64,000 nucleotides of DNA. Origin: Branchiostoma lanceolatum. Its lineage: Eukaryota > Chordata > Leptocardii > Amphioxiformes > Branchiostomatidae. Shown one piece after another: positions 12,401-22,139 of this stretch. Each line of letters starts with the position of its first letter. Positions within the stretch are counted from its first letter, which is position 1. Location: positions 7,817,501-7,881,500 of the forward strand of contig NC_089727.1 of NCBI RefSeq assembly GCF_035083965.1. Reading direction: 5' to 3'. The notes beneath the pieces were generated by a model that saw only the letters and a program-made list of their open reading frames with translations, had not been told where the DNA came from and searched no databases. The position numbers were made by a program, and so were the translations under genes.

Positions 12401-15400
12401 GACCGATCCTGTCGAACACCATATCAAACGAATAGAAGACCGATAGAACCCCCTGTTCTATTTAGCCCACCTCCGTCAAAAACAGCGTTGGCGGGGCAGA
12501 AATGGCACGTGTAAAGCAGGGTACGTATATCTGGGACAGGTTTTCCACTGTATTGGTTGAATGCATGCTCAGAACAAAAACGAATTTAAAAAGAAAATAG
12601 ATCGGGCACTCAAGGAGAGGAAGCTTGAACCACATGCTGACTTACTACAAAGTACGCTAGCGCAGAGTTTTGTATCTTCACTTACTGGTGTGTGAAACTG
12701 GTTAACTTGAAAGTGAACAGGGAAGTAAAAGGATGCATTTTAATTCTTAGTTACTAAATACCATGCAGCTGTTATGCATCCAGTCAATACAGTGGGAACC
12801 CTGTCACAGATATATGAACCCTGTTTTACACGTGCATCGCCTGCTTCTCAGAAACTGGGCGCTGATGCCCACCGACAAGGGAAAGCTATGCGGCGCATAC
12901 CGCTTTAACATTGACCGAAAACATTACGCTCTCACCGCAACTACACCTACCCCCTCCTTAAACAACTCCACCCGGTGGATACAGCCTTCAACAAAGAAGA
13001 CATAGCATTCTTATTTGGCCCGCTCTGAAAGGGTTTCAGTGCCACAAAAGCTAAACCGAAGTCAGTGGCATTATTTTCAACCTTGTCGCGGCGGCCATGT
13101 TTGGTCCGTCAAACCCTGTTTTTGACGGAGGTGTTCGAAATCGAACAGGGGGCGTGGCTTTGGGATCGGTCTATTGACGACAATAATACTGTATATTTAT
13201 TCATTTTAGTGGGGATTTGATTTCGCTGTAAAAGTGGAAAGGAAATTTTTGTGTTTTTAGAGTAAGTTCTTCAGCACAAAAACACAAGTTGGTGCAAAAA
13301 CTGCACACAAAATAACACAACAAACACTATAAGATATACCTTAAATTAATTTTTTGGGGGGGTAATTTTTATTTCATGCTTGGAATAGACAGAAGATTTT
13401 CACTGTGTTTTAACTTTGCCGCTGAAACAATTCTGTAGCACAAAAGCACATGTTTGTGCAAAAACTGTGAAAAAATAAAGCCACTGCAAACAGTTCATAA
13501 GATTAATCACCAATCCTCTGCAGGTCAATCTGATGACCTGGGCTTCAACAAGGGAGATACCATTTTCCTGTTAGGGAAGGTGGGTTCAGAGTGGTACCGA
13601 GGGAAGTGTGGTAAGAAGGAGGGGATGTTCCCAGCTACTTATGTCAACGTTGTGGAGGACCTTCCCTGGAAAGAACCAGCTCAAGAGAAGGCTGACACAA
13701 TCAGGTAAGGAGAATGTATTGTCCAAATAGCAGTTACTCAAGCAATTGGATATGATTATGCAGTATAACCACCCTTCAGTCAAGTTCAGTGTAACACACC
13801 AGCTTCTGTATCTATATCTGTATAGCCGGTATGACCACCTTTCAATGTAAGACACCAAATCATATCCAGTTGCTTGTCATGAGTAACTGCTTTTTAGCAT
13901 AATCTTATTACCTGGAAGTACCTTCATTGACAAAAATGTATTCTGTATCTGTGTTGCGGGTATAACCGCCCTTTAGTGTAGCACACCAGCTTCTGTATCT
14001 GTATAGCTTTCCAGCTTCTGTATTTGTATACTTAAGCCATTATAACGGTTGCTACCCTTCAGTGTAACACCAGCTTCTGGATTCTGTTTGCTGGTATAAC
14101 TGTCCTTTGGTGTAACACATCAGCTTTGCAGGCATGCAGTGCAGCGTCAGCTGGTTATACATTTAAACCTGGTCGGGTAACCACCTGGCACAGGCAACCA
14201 CCTCCAGTCACAAGCCACATAAAAAAAGTCTGGTCCACTTTTACATTTCATATAGTTAGCTCCACCCTGTCCCTAGCAACCACCTGTCTTCAACAACCAT
14301 TTCTTCAGTCCCTTGAGTGGTTGCTGACTCCAGGTTTGACTGTGTTATACCAAACAATCTGTCACACCAACCTTTGCAAATCTAGCTACAAGCATTGTTT
14401 AAAGCTATCTAGTGATGATGCCCTTACTGTACTTGGTTGCAATAAGTTCCACTCTACAATGGTTCTAGCAGAATACTAATTTTTTAACACATCAATCCTC
14501 AGGTGATAACTCTCGTACTTAAGTCATGACTACAATGTAATTTTTGTGAATGGCATTATCTGTAGACCCCAAAGCTGATACAGAATACATAGAAAAGAAA
14601 TTGATGAATACAGGTGTAGCAGGTCAGAATATACCCCTGGCCTAAATATACCCTGGTATTTTTTGGCCAGGGGCCTATGCTGGCCTGTTACATGTGCACC
14701 TGTAGCTAACCATTGTACTAATTTGTAGGCCTCATACAAACCATGGAAACCCCTGCCACTGTTGTCAGAAAGAATTGATTTGAAGCTACATGTATGTAAC
14801 CATATTGATACAAAACATATCAGTCTGCTGTACCACCAATTTTGGAATGTAGGCTTTTGTTCAAAACGTGACCTATACTTCACTTGTTTTCCAGTGTTTG
14901 AGACATACATTGTACATTGTCATCAAATTTATGTTTTACCTAAAATTGCAATGCTGTATTTCTTCACTAGGGGGCCTCACTGCAAGGCCAGATTTGATTT
15001 TGAAGGGGAGAGTGAAGGTGACCTCTCCTTTGAAGAGGGTGATGTCATCAGTCTTCTGGAGAGGGTCGGAGATGAATGGATGAAGGGAGAGCTGAAAGGG
15101 AAGGCTGGAATCTTCCCTCTGTCCTTTGTAGAGGTGGTGGAGAATCTACCTGTAGACACAGTCACTGCTACACCATCTGGTGATGGTAAGTTTGGGGGTT
15201 AACTTATTGACGGTTATCATGGAAGCTCATCTGTGTTGGTAGTAATTATAGTACAATGCTAAACTTTATTCCAACTAAAAGGTATACACGGATCAAATTT
15301 TCAACGCTCATTGAGAACTAGATTCCTTGAACACAAACGCTTCAGCTCGCAGTCGTCGGAAGGCTCTCAACACAAGTCAGAATACTGGACACTGAGCAGG

Positions 15401-18093
15401 ACTACTTTATGAGAAGTATAAAGGAGGCCATACATACCAGGGCACTCCAGCCATCACTCAACAGAGACAGTGGGCGTTATAAACTTCCTGGCACGTTTGA
15501 CCAATTGCTGGCGTCACATATCCGTAAAGTCACGTGTCAATAAGGTCACATGTCTGCAACTCTCACAAGTTTACGTTCGTAAGTAAAGTACATCATTGAT
15601 CCTGAAGGTGACAGTCTCCTGGTCGTTAAAAATTTGATCGGTGTAAACCTTTGCGTTGGAAGAAATTTTAGCATTGTACTATTATTGATGGTTAGATATC
15701 TTACACATAACATTAGTTACTGTAGAAATTTATTGAATTGACATGATCGCCATATCTTGTTGCACTGTAGTATATTACCTAATTGTAACATGAGGTGCTG
15801 GTATAGAGGTTTAGGTATAGGCTAGGTCCGGACCTGTACCTGAAGAATTTCACAAAGTAACCTGTGGTCTAGTTAAAAGAATGCTTATTTAGACGTCATC
15901 ATCAGGTGTCATATGCAAAGAATGCATGCTTTTAAGAGGATCTCCATCAAAGATTGTGCTGACTTTAAAAGCCTGTACAATGTTTTAATCTTTTTCTGGT
16001 GGTAACTTGAATTTCATCTTTGTAGTGTAGGGTTAACACGTTTTTTGTTACAAAATAAGTCACCAAGTTTTATTCTTGAGTGTAAACAGGTACAGTATCG
16101 GTATTTTGGACCTCTACCTAACTGATTTTCACTGTATGGATAATGTGTACCAGTATATGCAGCACTATATGTAGCATCGAGATATAATTAAGTAGATAGC
16201 TGGTTTCAGTTCAACTGTGTACTAGACTTCTTGTCCTAGTAGGAGTCATGTTTTCTATTGTCTTCATGTAGAATTCCTTTTTTTTCCAGGAGCCGTAGTG
16301 AATGTACTGTATGATTTTGAGGGAGAAAATAGTGATGAACTTTCTGTTAAGGTATTGTCATTTTTATATCATTGTCTCTTAACAGTATTTTCTATTTTGC
16401 TGTGACAATTCTTAATTTCTGTCAAATTTTACACTGAATCACTCAATATGTTTGTGTGTCCCTTTATTCTATTTCTACAAATCCATATTTTTTATCATAA
16501 AGTATACATTGGTAAGAATGTGCTTATATTCAACTCAATTTTTGTAGGCTGGTAAGAAGCTGAAAGTTCTGAGTATCGTCAGTGCTGATTGGCTGCTAGG
16601 AGAGGTGGACGGGAGGCAGGGCAGGTTCCCAGCATCCTTTGTGGACCACATTCCTTCCAATGTCCCAGCAGCCCCTGCAGAGCCATCAGGGAATGTGGTA
16701 ACCTACCTTCGAATTTTCTTTCCTTCTTGAAATCATGAAAACTGCACATGTTTGTTAACTCCATGTATGCAGGTTTTGTTTTTGGTGTATCTGTTTGTTT
16801 GTATGCTTGCATGTCCGTAGTTATTTGAATGCAGTCCAGTGGCTTGTTTCCATATGATAGTGGACACTGACAGGAAGTTAGGTCAAAGGTCCCAGAAAGG
16901 TCCCAGGAACCATTATCTAATTTCCTGTCTTTAAGTTCCTGCTATACATGTATGCATGCCAATTGCCTTATCAGAGGCAGTGGAGAAATGTATTAGACAA
17001 AAACAGTAAGAAATTCACAATAATGGATAAAACAAGAAATTCACTAAAAGTAGAAATATTTCATGGAGGTATGAGATCTTTGATTTCTTGTTGCTTATTC
17101 AAATTTCAATAATCACAATATGACCTTTTTTCCCCCTTTGTACAGACACAAGGTTCTTCCTACTACATTGCAAATTATGACTTTGTAGGCCAGAGTGAAG
17201 GGGAGCTGTCATTCAAGGCTGGGGACAGGATGTCCCTCATCAGTGAGCTGGATGCCGATTGGCTGACGGTGATGATTGACAGTAATGAGGGTGTGGTTCC
17301 CAGATCATATGTGGAGCCTGCAGGAGGAGGAGGGGGAGATGGTAGAGACTTGTTCATCGTTTTACCATGACCATGGTGCTTATTATTACGTGGTTGTGCA
17401 CTGTTTTTTTCACAGGCCATTACTCTCTTTATTAAAAATTGCAACAAGACAATACATAGTGGAATGCCACGCAGACAAGCTAATTCCTAATGATGCTAAT
17501 AACAATTTGTGTTTTTCTATGTATTTCAGGTGGTTCCAGGCCCAAAGCTTTAGTGCTGTATGACTTTGAGGCAGTGCAAGAGGAGGAACTATCACTGAAG
17601 GTCAACTTAACACCATTTAACACAGTCTTGTCTTTCTTGAATGTCTTCCTAATTCTTCCTTTAATGTGTCTAATGTGTTTTAAACGTATGGTAGAAATCC
17701 TCCTATTTGCAAGTAAATGTCTTCTATTAAAGCTTGCCGTACATCGACACTGCACACTGCAAATCTTGAAATATTCACAATATTTTCAAGCTTTCATTTT
17801 TCATGGTCACCTCAACACTATGAAGTCCTTCAATTTTATTGTACTGCTACTGTTGTTTCAATGGCGAACTCAAAAGATACAGCGAGCTCTTGATTTTTAT
17901 CATACTAAAAGATTTTGGTGGTACAAACGTAAACAAACTTACAGTATATTGTGTTTTGTTGTTTACATAACAGGAAGGAGAGGAGGTCTACCTGAAAGAA
18001 GTGTTCGATGATAATTGGCTGGTTGGAGAGGTCAAAGGTCGCGTGGGCAGGTTCCCTGTCGCCTTTGTCCAGATCATCACACCCTTACCCTGA
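778..18093 (+). CDS. SH3D19: SH3D19-like multi-SH3 adaptor protein (six SH3 domains)
   Basis: Coding exons: 778-850, 1637-1708, 2415-2496, 3322-3548, 5184-5269, 5698-6306, 6927-7010, 7913-8026, 9747-9791, 10382-10450, 10922-11050, 12118-12181, 13524-13704, 14971-15185, 16290-16351, 16548-16697, 17146-17341, 17530-17600, 17974-18093. They join in phase to 882 residues. Residues 1-460 are Pro/Ser/Lys-rich with many PxxP and RPxPP runs and a PPSY motif (NPPSYNEVL, exon 6) of the WW-binding type. Six SH3 domains follow at about 468-525, 542-603, 613-670, 686-742, 757-813 and 825-880, each with an ALYDF-like start, a W and a P-x-x-(F/Y)V end. SH3D19 family members are endocytic and signalling scaffolds that bind proline-rich partners; as I recall human SH3D19 has five SH3 domains, so six would be an extra. 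The start ATG at 778 gives METELVDV and a phase-1 donor that fits exon 2. For exon 2 the donor at 1708 is chosen because the better-looking one at 1703 breaks phase. A different multi-SH3 paralogue is possible. Confidence 0.8.
2789..2900. repeat. (TG)n microsatellite
   Basis: Long uninterrupted TG run with variant units at its 3' edge, in the intron after SH3D19 exon 3. Confidence 0.95.
3072..3165. repeat. (TG)n microsatellite, second copy with shared flank
   Basis: TG run followed by TGATTTCCAATATAATACAG, a flank that also follows the array at 2789-2900. The array and its flank were therefore duplicated together in this intron. Confidence 0.9.
4408..4609 (+). repeat. Dispersed repeat of about 200 bp, copy A
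   Basis: This segment is a close reverse-complement match of 45580-45755. Shared phrases include ACTCCTGTATATCTA, GTGCATACCTGG and GAGATCTCTCAAACC. Confidence 0.75.
6431..6720. repeat. TG microsatellite grading into a compound minisatellite
   Basis: Pure TG runs are followed by at least four units of AATTTTTTGTGTGCATGCCAATTAATG type joined by TG tracts, near 6529, 6596, 6646 and 6703. Intronic, between SH3D19 exons 6 and 7. Confidence 0.85.
8096..8138. repeat. Long hairpin, ATCCAGTTGCTTG family, copy 1
   Basis: CAAGCAACTGGATAAAAT and its perfect complement are separated by a 7-base loop. The same arm sequence recurs at 30864-30935 and, diverged, at 13730-13891. Confidence 0.8.
8281..8690. 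repeat. Imperfect tandem repeat, about 118-bp unit, three copies
   Basis: The phrases AGTCTAGAGTG, CAACCTTCAGTCA, TCAGTGAGTCCAGGTCA and AGCTGGAAGCAGACCCAGC recur at roughly 8281, 8463 and 8580. The array is internal to the TIR-bounded element at 8080-9517. Confidence 0.7.
10227..10305. mobile_element. 79-bp TTAACCTT MITE-like element, copy 1 (best ends)
   Basis: It starts TTAACCTTCTCCC and ends with the exact complement GGGAGAAGGTTAA, a 13-bp terminal inverted repeat. Related copies occur at 10781-10858, 19083-19154, 42742-42825, 43219-43297 and 43938-44016. Confidence 0.75.
10781..10858. mobile_element. TTAACCTT MITE-like element, copy 2
   Basis: It contains GTAGCCGTTTGG, CCCTATTGGTTACAGAGTTA and GGCAGCAGGGAGAAGGTTA, matching the copies at 42742 (inverted) and 43938. 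It lies just upstream of SH3D19 exon 11. Confidence 0.7.
11220..11750 (+). mobile_element. 3' end of a non-LTR retrotransposon (LINE) in an SH3D19 intron
   Basis: An open frame at 11329-11718 encodes the C-terminal tail typical of non-LTR reverse transcriptases: LRWYGHLQRM, then RGRPQKRWIDNI, then DRGTWRAAI. It ends in a short (GTGA)n run at about 11728-11748, like the simple-sequence 3' tail of many LINEs. An in-frame stop lies just upstream of 11329, so this is a 5'-truncated fragment. It sits in the intron between exons 11 and 12, in sense orientation. Confidence 0.75.
12397..13175. mobile_element. Non-autonomous DNA transposon candidate, 779 bp
   Basis: Perfect 12-bp inverted termini AATAGACCGATC (12397-12408) and its complement (13164-13175) bound the segment. 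Subterminal matches follow inside, including GTTCGA/TCGAAC blocks and CCTCCGTCAAAAACAG on both sides. The small open frame inside (12763-13005) resembles no transposase I know. It lies in the intron between SH3D19 exons 12 and 13. Confidence 0.6.
13730..13891. repeat. Diverged inverted repeat, ATCCAGTTGCTTG family, copy 2
   Basis: The left arm (GCAGTTACTCAAGCAATTGG) pairs with a right arm ending in GAGTAACTGC near 13891. After the right arm follows a flank (CTTATTACCTGG) shared with the other copies. The loop here is about 100 bp. Confidence 0.6.
13780..14125. repeat. Degenerate minisatellite, about 60-70 bp units
   Basis: The phrases GTGTAACACACCAGCTTCTG, TATCTGTATAGC and GGTATAACCGCCCTT recur about five times with drift. 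Intronic, after SH3D19 exon 13. Confidence 0.6.
15249..15681 (+). mobile_element. Penelope-like element remnant (GIY-YIG end) flanked by inverted arms
   Basis: Arms 15249-15306 and 15624-15681 are close inverted copies of each other, about 58 bp each. Between them a frame ending at 15541-15543 reads KEAIHTRALQPSLNRDSGRY and then KLPGTFDQLL, the C-terminal signature of the GIY-YIG endonuclease region of Penelope-like retroelements. The stretch just before the right arm (about 15600-15640) resembles the degraded hammerhead-type end of such elements. It lies in the intron between SH3D19 exons 14 and 15. Confidence 0.65.
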
Positions 18094-18147
18094 AAGTGGG
18101 CTGTCAATCATTTAAAGTCAAGAGCAGTTACGCCAATCAAGGGGCTA

Positions 18148-18345
18148 GGAGAAAATGGTCACCATAGACAGGTGTTCACTATGAATAGGACTTCTAAATG
18201 CTTAAGTCAATGGGAAAAAATTATCTAAGGGACCACCAAAAATGGCCCCCATGGCCAGGTGGTCCTTATGCAGAGGTAGTACTACTAGTACTAGTACAGG
18301 TTTGGCTGTATATGAAGATACTTGTTGACACAAATTGCAAGTATT
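18148..18345 (-). repeat. Dispersed repeat (GTCCCTTAGATA family), copy 1
   Basis: In reverse complement it reads GGTGGTCCCTTAGATAATTT and then CCCATTGACTTAAGCATTT, which matches 39060-39290 and 45065-45245. It sits in the probable 3'UTR of the SH3D19-like gene. Confidence 0.6.
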
Positions 18346-19082
18346 ACCAAAATAGTTCAACATATTTTTCCACTGCTTAAGAGCTACAATACAAACTATT
18401 GGGAGCCAGTCTCTCTTTATAAGCAAGCAGCATTTCAGGAATTTGAATGGTGTAATATTCCATACAAATTGTGCAAATGACGAGCATTTTCTCAAGCTGC
18501 AAAAGGCACAAAATGGCAAGGAACTGCTTTTTTTGGCATAAATTCTTGCCTAAGGTTTTTTTCCACTACAGGCAGGACTCTGAATGCTCGGCAAATATAA
18601 TCCAAGGGCCACAAAAGAAGTGGCGAAATAATGCAAAGTCCTTTAATGGAAAGGTGGTCACTAGTACAGGTTTGACCGTACATATTCTCAACAAAAGCAG
18701 CTCAAAAATATCATACAACAAGTGATATCTAGAAGTAAAAGATAAGTTGAATTGCTGATCCCTGTTTCCAAGCTTGGTATGGAAGAAACAAGAACTTCGG
18801 CTCCCGATAGATAATATGCTAGATTTCTGCTAAAAGATAGATAGGCAAAGGTGAATCAAATTAAAAGGCTAATACGTGTAGTTGAAACGTTGAAATGTTG
18901 CAAGCATGAGGCTGGAAGAAAGAGATGCGCTGAACCGAAAACTGCAAGCTGCAAACCTATTCCAGGTAGTGGGAGCATTGTATTTTCCGAAATATGCAAA
19001 CACATATGTGCATATATCACTATTCCAAGATAAGTGCAGTGACTCTCCTTACTCATTAGCAACGGGAGATCACTTTAATCTT

Positions 19083-19154
19083 GAACCAGCTATGGTAGCC
19101 ATTTGGCACCAGATTTGTATTGGTTAAGTGTTTAGTTAGCAGGGAAAAGGTTAA
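19083..19154. mobile_element. TTAACCTT MITE-like element, copy 3
   Basis: Diverged copy with GTAGCCATTTGGCACC, TATTGGTTAAG and AGCAGGGAAAAGGTTAA. Confidence 0.6.
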
Positions 19155-21896
19155 AAATAACTATTTTTTTTCAGCCAGCTACTGCCACTATACTATCTAT
19201 GCAAACAAGTCAGTGTAGCAAGTGCTGATGAAATTAAATGTAATGTTAAGAGTTCATGTTCAACTGAATGTTAACTCAACCATTGTCGCAATGGTCTCAT
19301 CTATAACGCAAGTGAAACATGCCAAACTTCATTGGTGCCATCTATCGATATCGTAGCAAGCTAAGAGAATATTAATCAAGAGCGTTGTGCAATGTATTAG
19401 TTATGAATATCGTATAAGGAACCTTACAGTGATGACTATTTGGTATGAAAGTGGTTCATGTATAACATAGTAATTATCAAGTTTGTTTCATTTATTTTGG
19501 GTGATTTCAGATCATGTTCAACATGTTGGTAGATACTGAAAGGATGGGAATATGTTGTCTGCCTCTTACTTGACTATCATCTCCTAAATACTATAATAAT
19601 GAGTTCTTATTCTGTCCATCTTATATCTGTTTAATGTGTAACCCTGCTCACAACTGTTAGCCATGAAAAAATGTTCAAATGTTCATCATACATCATTGAA
19701 ATATCCAGAATTTTTATTCAAGTAGACATATAGAAATGTATTGAAAAAGTTTATATCCAACACCAAAAGAGTTTGGATATATAGATCACCATGCGGATTT
19801 TCAACTGGCTTCTCCAGCTGAATCCTTTTTGGGTATCTCCCCCACTCTAGATGTCTGACTTGCACACAACCTTTCAAAAGTGTGACATGGGTCAAATTGG
19901 GCCTGAATTTCAGAGAGGGACACTTTTTGGCAACACCCAAGGGGTAGAGACTTAGGGGTAATATCGAATGAACTAAAGGCAGACAAGTATTTACTTGTTG
20001 CCCTAGCAGTGTAGCAGCCTGAATTCATCGAACATTTAATATCGTATTTGCATATTCATTAACTCTCCATAGATCATGTAGCAACACAAGTTATATTAAT
20101 TAGATTATTATGTTATTTGATGGGCTAGAATGATTGACATATGAGCAACTTCATGTATACCTCTACACGTCAAGACTAGTACTTGATTCTAATAACTTCT
20201 ATACAGGTAGCTTTTTAAAAGCATTTTGCAATACACTTAAGCATTTCCAAGTGATCATACACAGTAATCTAAACAGTGAATCATACATATTCATTATTCA
20301 TGATAATAATAGTTATGGTGCCTGGAAATGACATTGATCATGATAATAGTTGGATACTGTTTACTGTGTAACTAAGTAATAGTATATACAAGTATACTTT
20401 AAAAAATGTAGATGCAATTTTAGTTATATATCTAGTGTATGACAACAGCTCATCTCATATACAAGTTCCCACATATATGCATATTATCAATATGTAACAT
20501 TACTATTAATCATTTCATCACATACATAATAGATCCGCCTGATATTTCTATGCATATTAACCCACCTTTGTTTTTCATATCAATTGTATGCTGTGTGAAA
20601 AAAAGAGATTTTTGGTGAAATTTCACGTATTTATGAGTATAAGCTAGGGTATATTCTGTTCTATGCAACCTTTGACATAGTTTACTATGTGTGTATGCAC
20701 CACAATGTAGCTGGATTGCATTGTTGAATTTGTTCATATGGGCTTCCTATGTACTGCATTTAGTGTTTCTTAAAATCTATTTTGTTCAAATATATTGAAT
20801 TATTTATGCCCAAGATGGTTAGTCCTAGACATTGATATTGGTAATAGGATTAATATTTATGATATTTTCTTTGTTTTGTTTTGTCATTTTTATGTCACTA
20901 CTTTAAACCATATAATTTTCTTTGGAGGAAAGATGTAAATGATATGATAGCTATTTGAGGATCTGTTTTAGATAACATGTATTAGTATATTGGTGTTTGT
21001 TCCTATAAAAATACATTCTGATGGGAAGAACGTAACTTTAAGCAACAGTACTATAATCATTAGTAGTATAACAGTGCTGTAGCATGGATTTGAATAAAAC
21101 TTGCTGTGATGGACTGTATATTTGCATCCTTTGCTATGTTCCTTATAGGCGCCACGGCTAGACTATCTCAAATTGCGGGAATGTTGGACCAAACGTTTAT
21201 TAGACGTGGTACATGATCAACGACCACGAAACGCTACGTTGATTAAATGGCCACCACCAAATTATTACCTTTGCCAAGAAGTAGTGCTATGTACCTAAAC
21301 TCAGGTTCAGGTCCAGATTGAAGTTCAAGTCTGGACCTTAACCCAAGGCACATGTGTGCTAGAAATACTTTTTTTCTGTTACATTTAAAATTGCATGTTG
21401 GCATAAATTCTACATGCAATTTGAAAAACATTCATGAAAAATCATATACAGTCAGAACTAAACACAAACACAGCAATGTTTTCGTCTTTTTCCAGCGCAA
21501 ATTTCACGATCTATGGAAGATTTTAGATGGTTTAGAATAAAAGGATAAAATAAGCGAGAGATAGTTTTTGCAAGTCCAGAACTGGTTCCCGACATTTATG
21601 TTTTTTGGACCTGAACCTAAAAGTCTTTACAAGTAAAAGTTTTTATTTTATTCGCATATGTTTTTAGAGTATTAGGCAGGAAGAGATTGCTTATTTGAAG
21701 CCTTCTACTCAAAACATACAAAAAAGAGACATAATAACATACATAAAAACAGAATGGATCAAAGGAAAATGACAATAGACAATACAAGTTGGTATCTATC
21801 AATAAATGAATCTGCCTGTACAATGAATGTAAGTATGAACTAAATCGAATATATTACAGTTTTTTAAGTATGAGAGTGACGTACTCTACCGGTGTT

Positions 21897-22025
21897 TAGG
21901 TACGCAGCACTACCAAGAAGGTTATGCTTTTGGTGCCATTTGTCTGTGTGTGCATGCGTGTGTGGAACGTCCGGTTTTGATATCTCGTGTGGACATGTGG
22001 CTAGCACCTCCCCCCCCCCCCAATC
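21897..22025. repeat. Dispersed repeat (CAAGAAGGTT family), copy 3
   Basis: Starts CCAAGAAGGTTATGCTTTTG and later CGTCCGGTTTTGATATCTCG, paralleling both ends of 29520-29760 with the centre lost. It is followed by a C-run near 22011 and lies in the 3' flank of the TPR gene. Confidence 0.45.
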
Positions 22026-22139
22026 TTTTAGCCAAATTGACGATGAATGTTGTGGACGTTGCGGGCATACAGAACCCTCTCGATGTACTCAACTACTACT
22101 CTCTTATGATCGTCTGATTTATAAGTCGAGGGTTTTGAG

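Larger units (their letters stand above)
18094..21110 (+). other. Probable 3'UTR of the SH3D19-like gene
   Basis: No coding signal is visible after the stop at 18091-18093. The stretch is AT-rich and ends near an AATAAA signal at 21093-21098. It carries dispersed repeat copies on the way (18148-18345 and 19083-19154). The UTR assignment is inferred from orientation and the polyadenylation signal; a shorter transcript is equally possible. Confidence 0.4.

Noticed and set aside
12763-13005. Possible transposase in the 779-bp element
   Set aside because: Only 80 residues with no catalytic motif; the element appears non-autonomous.
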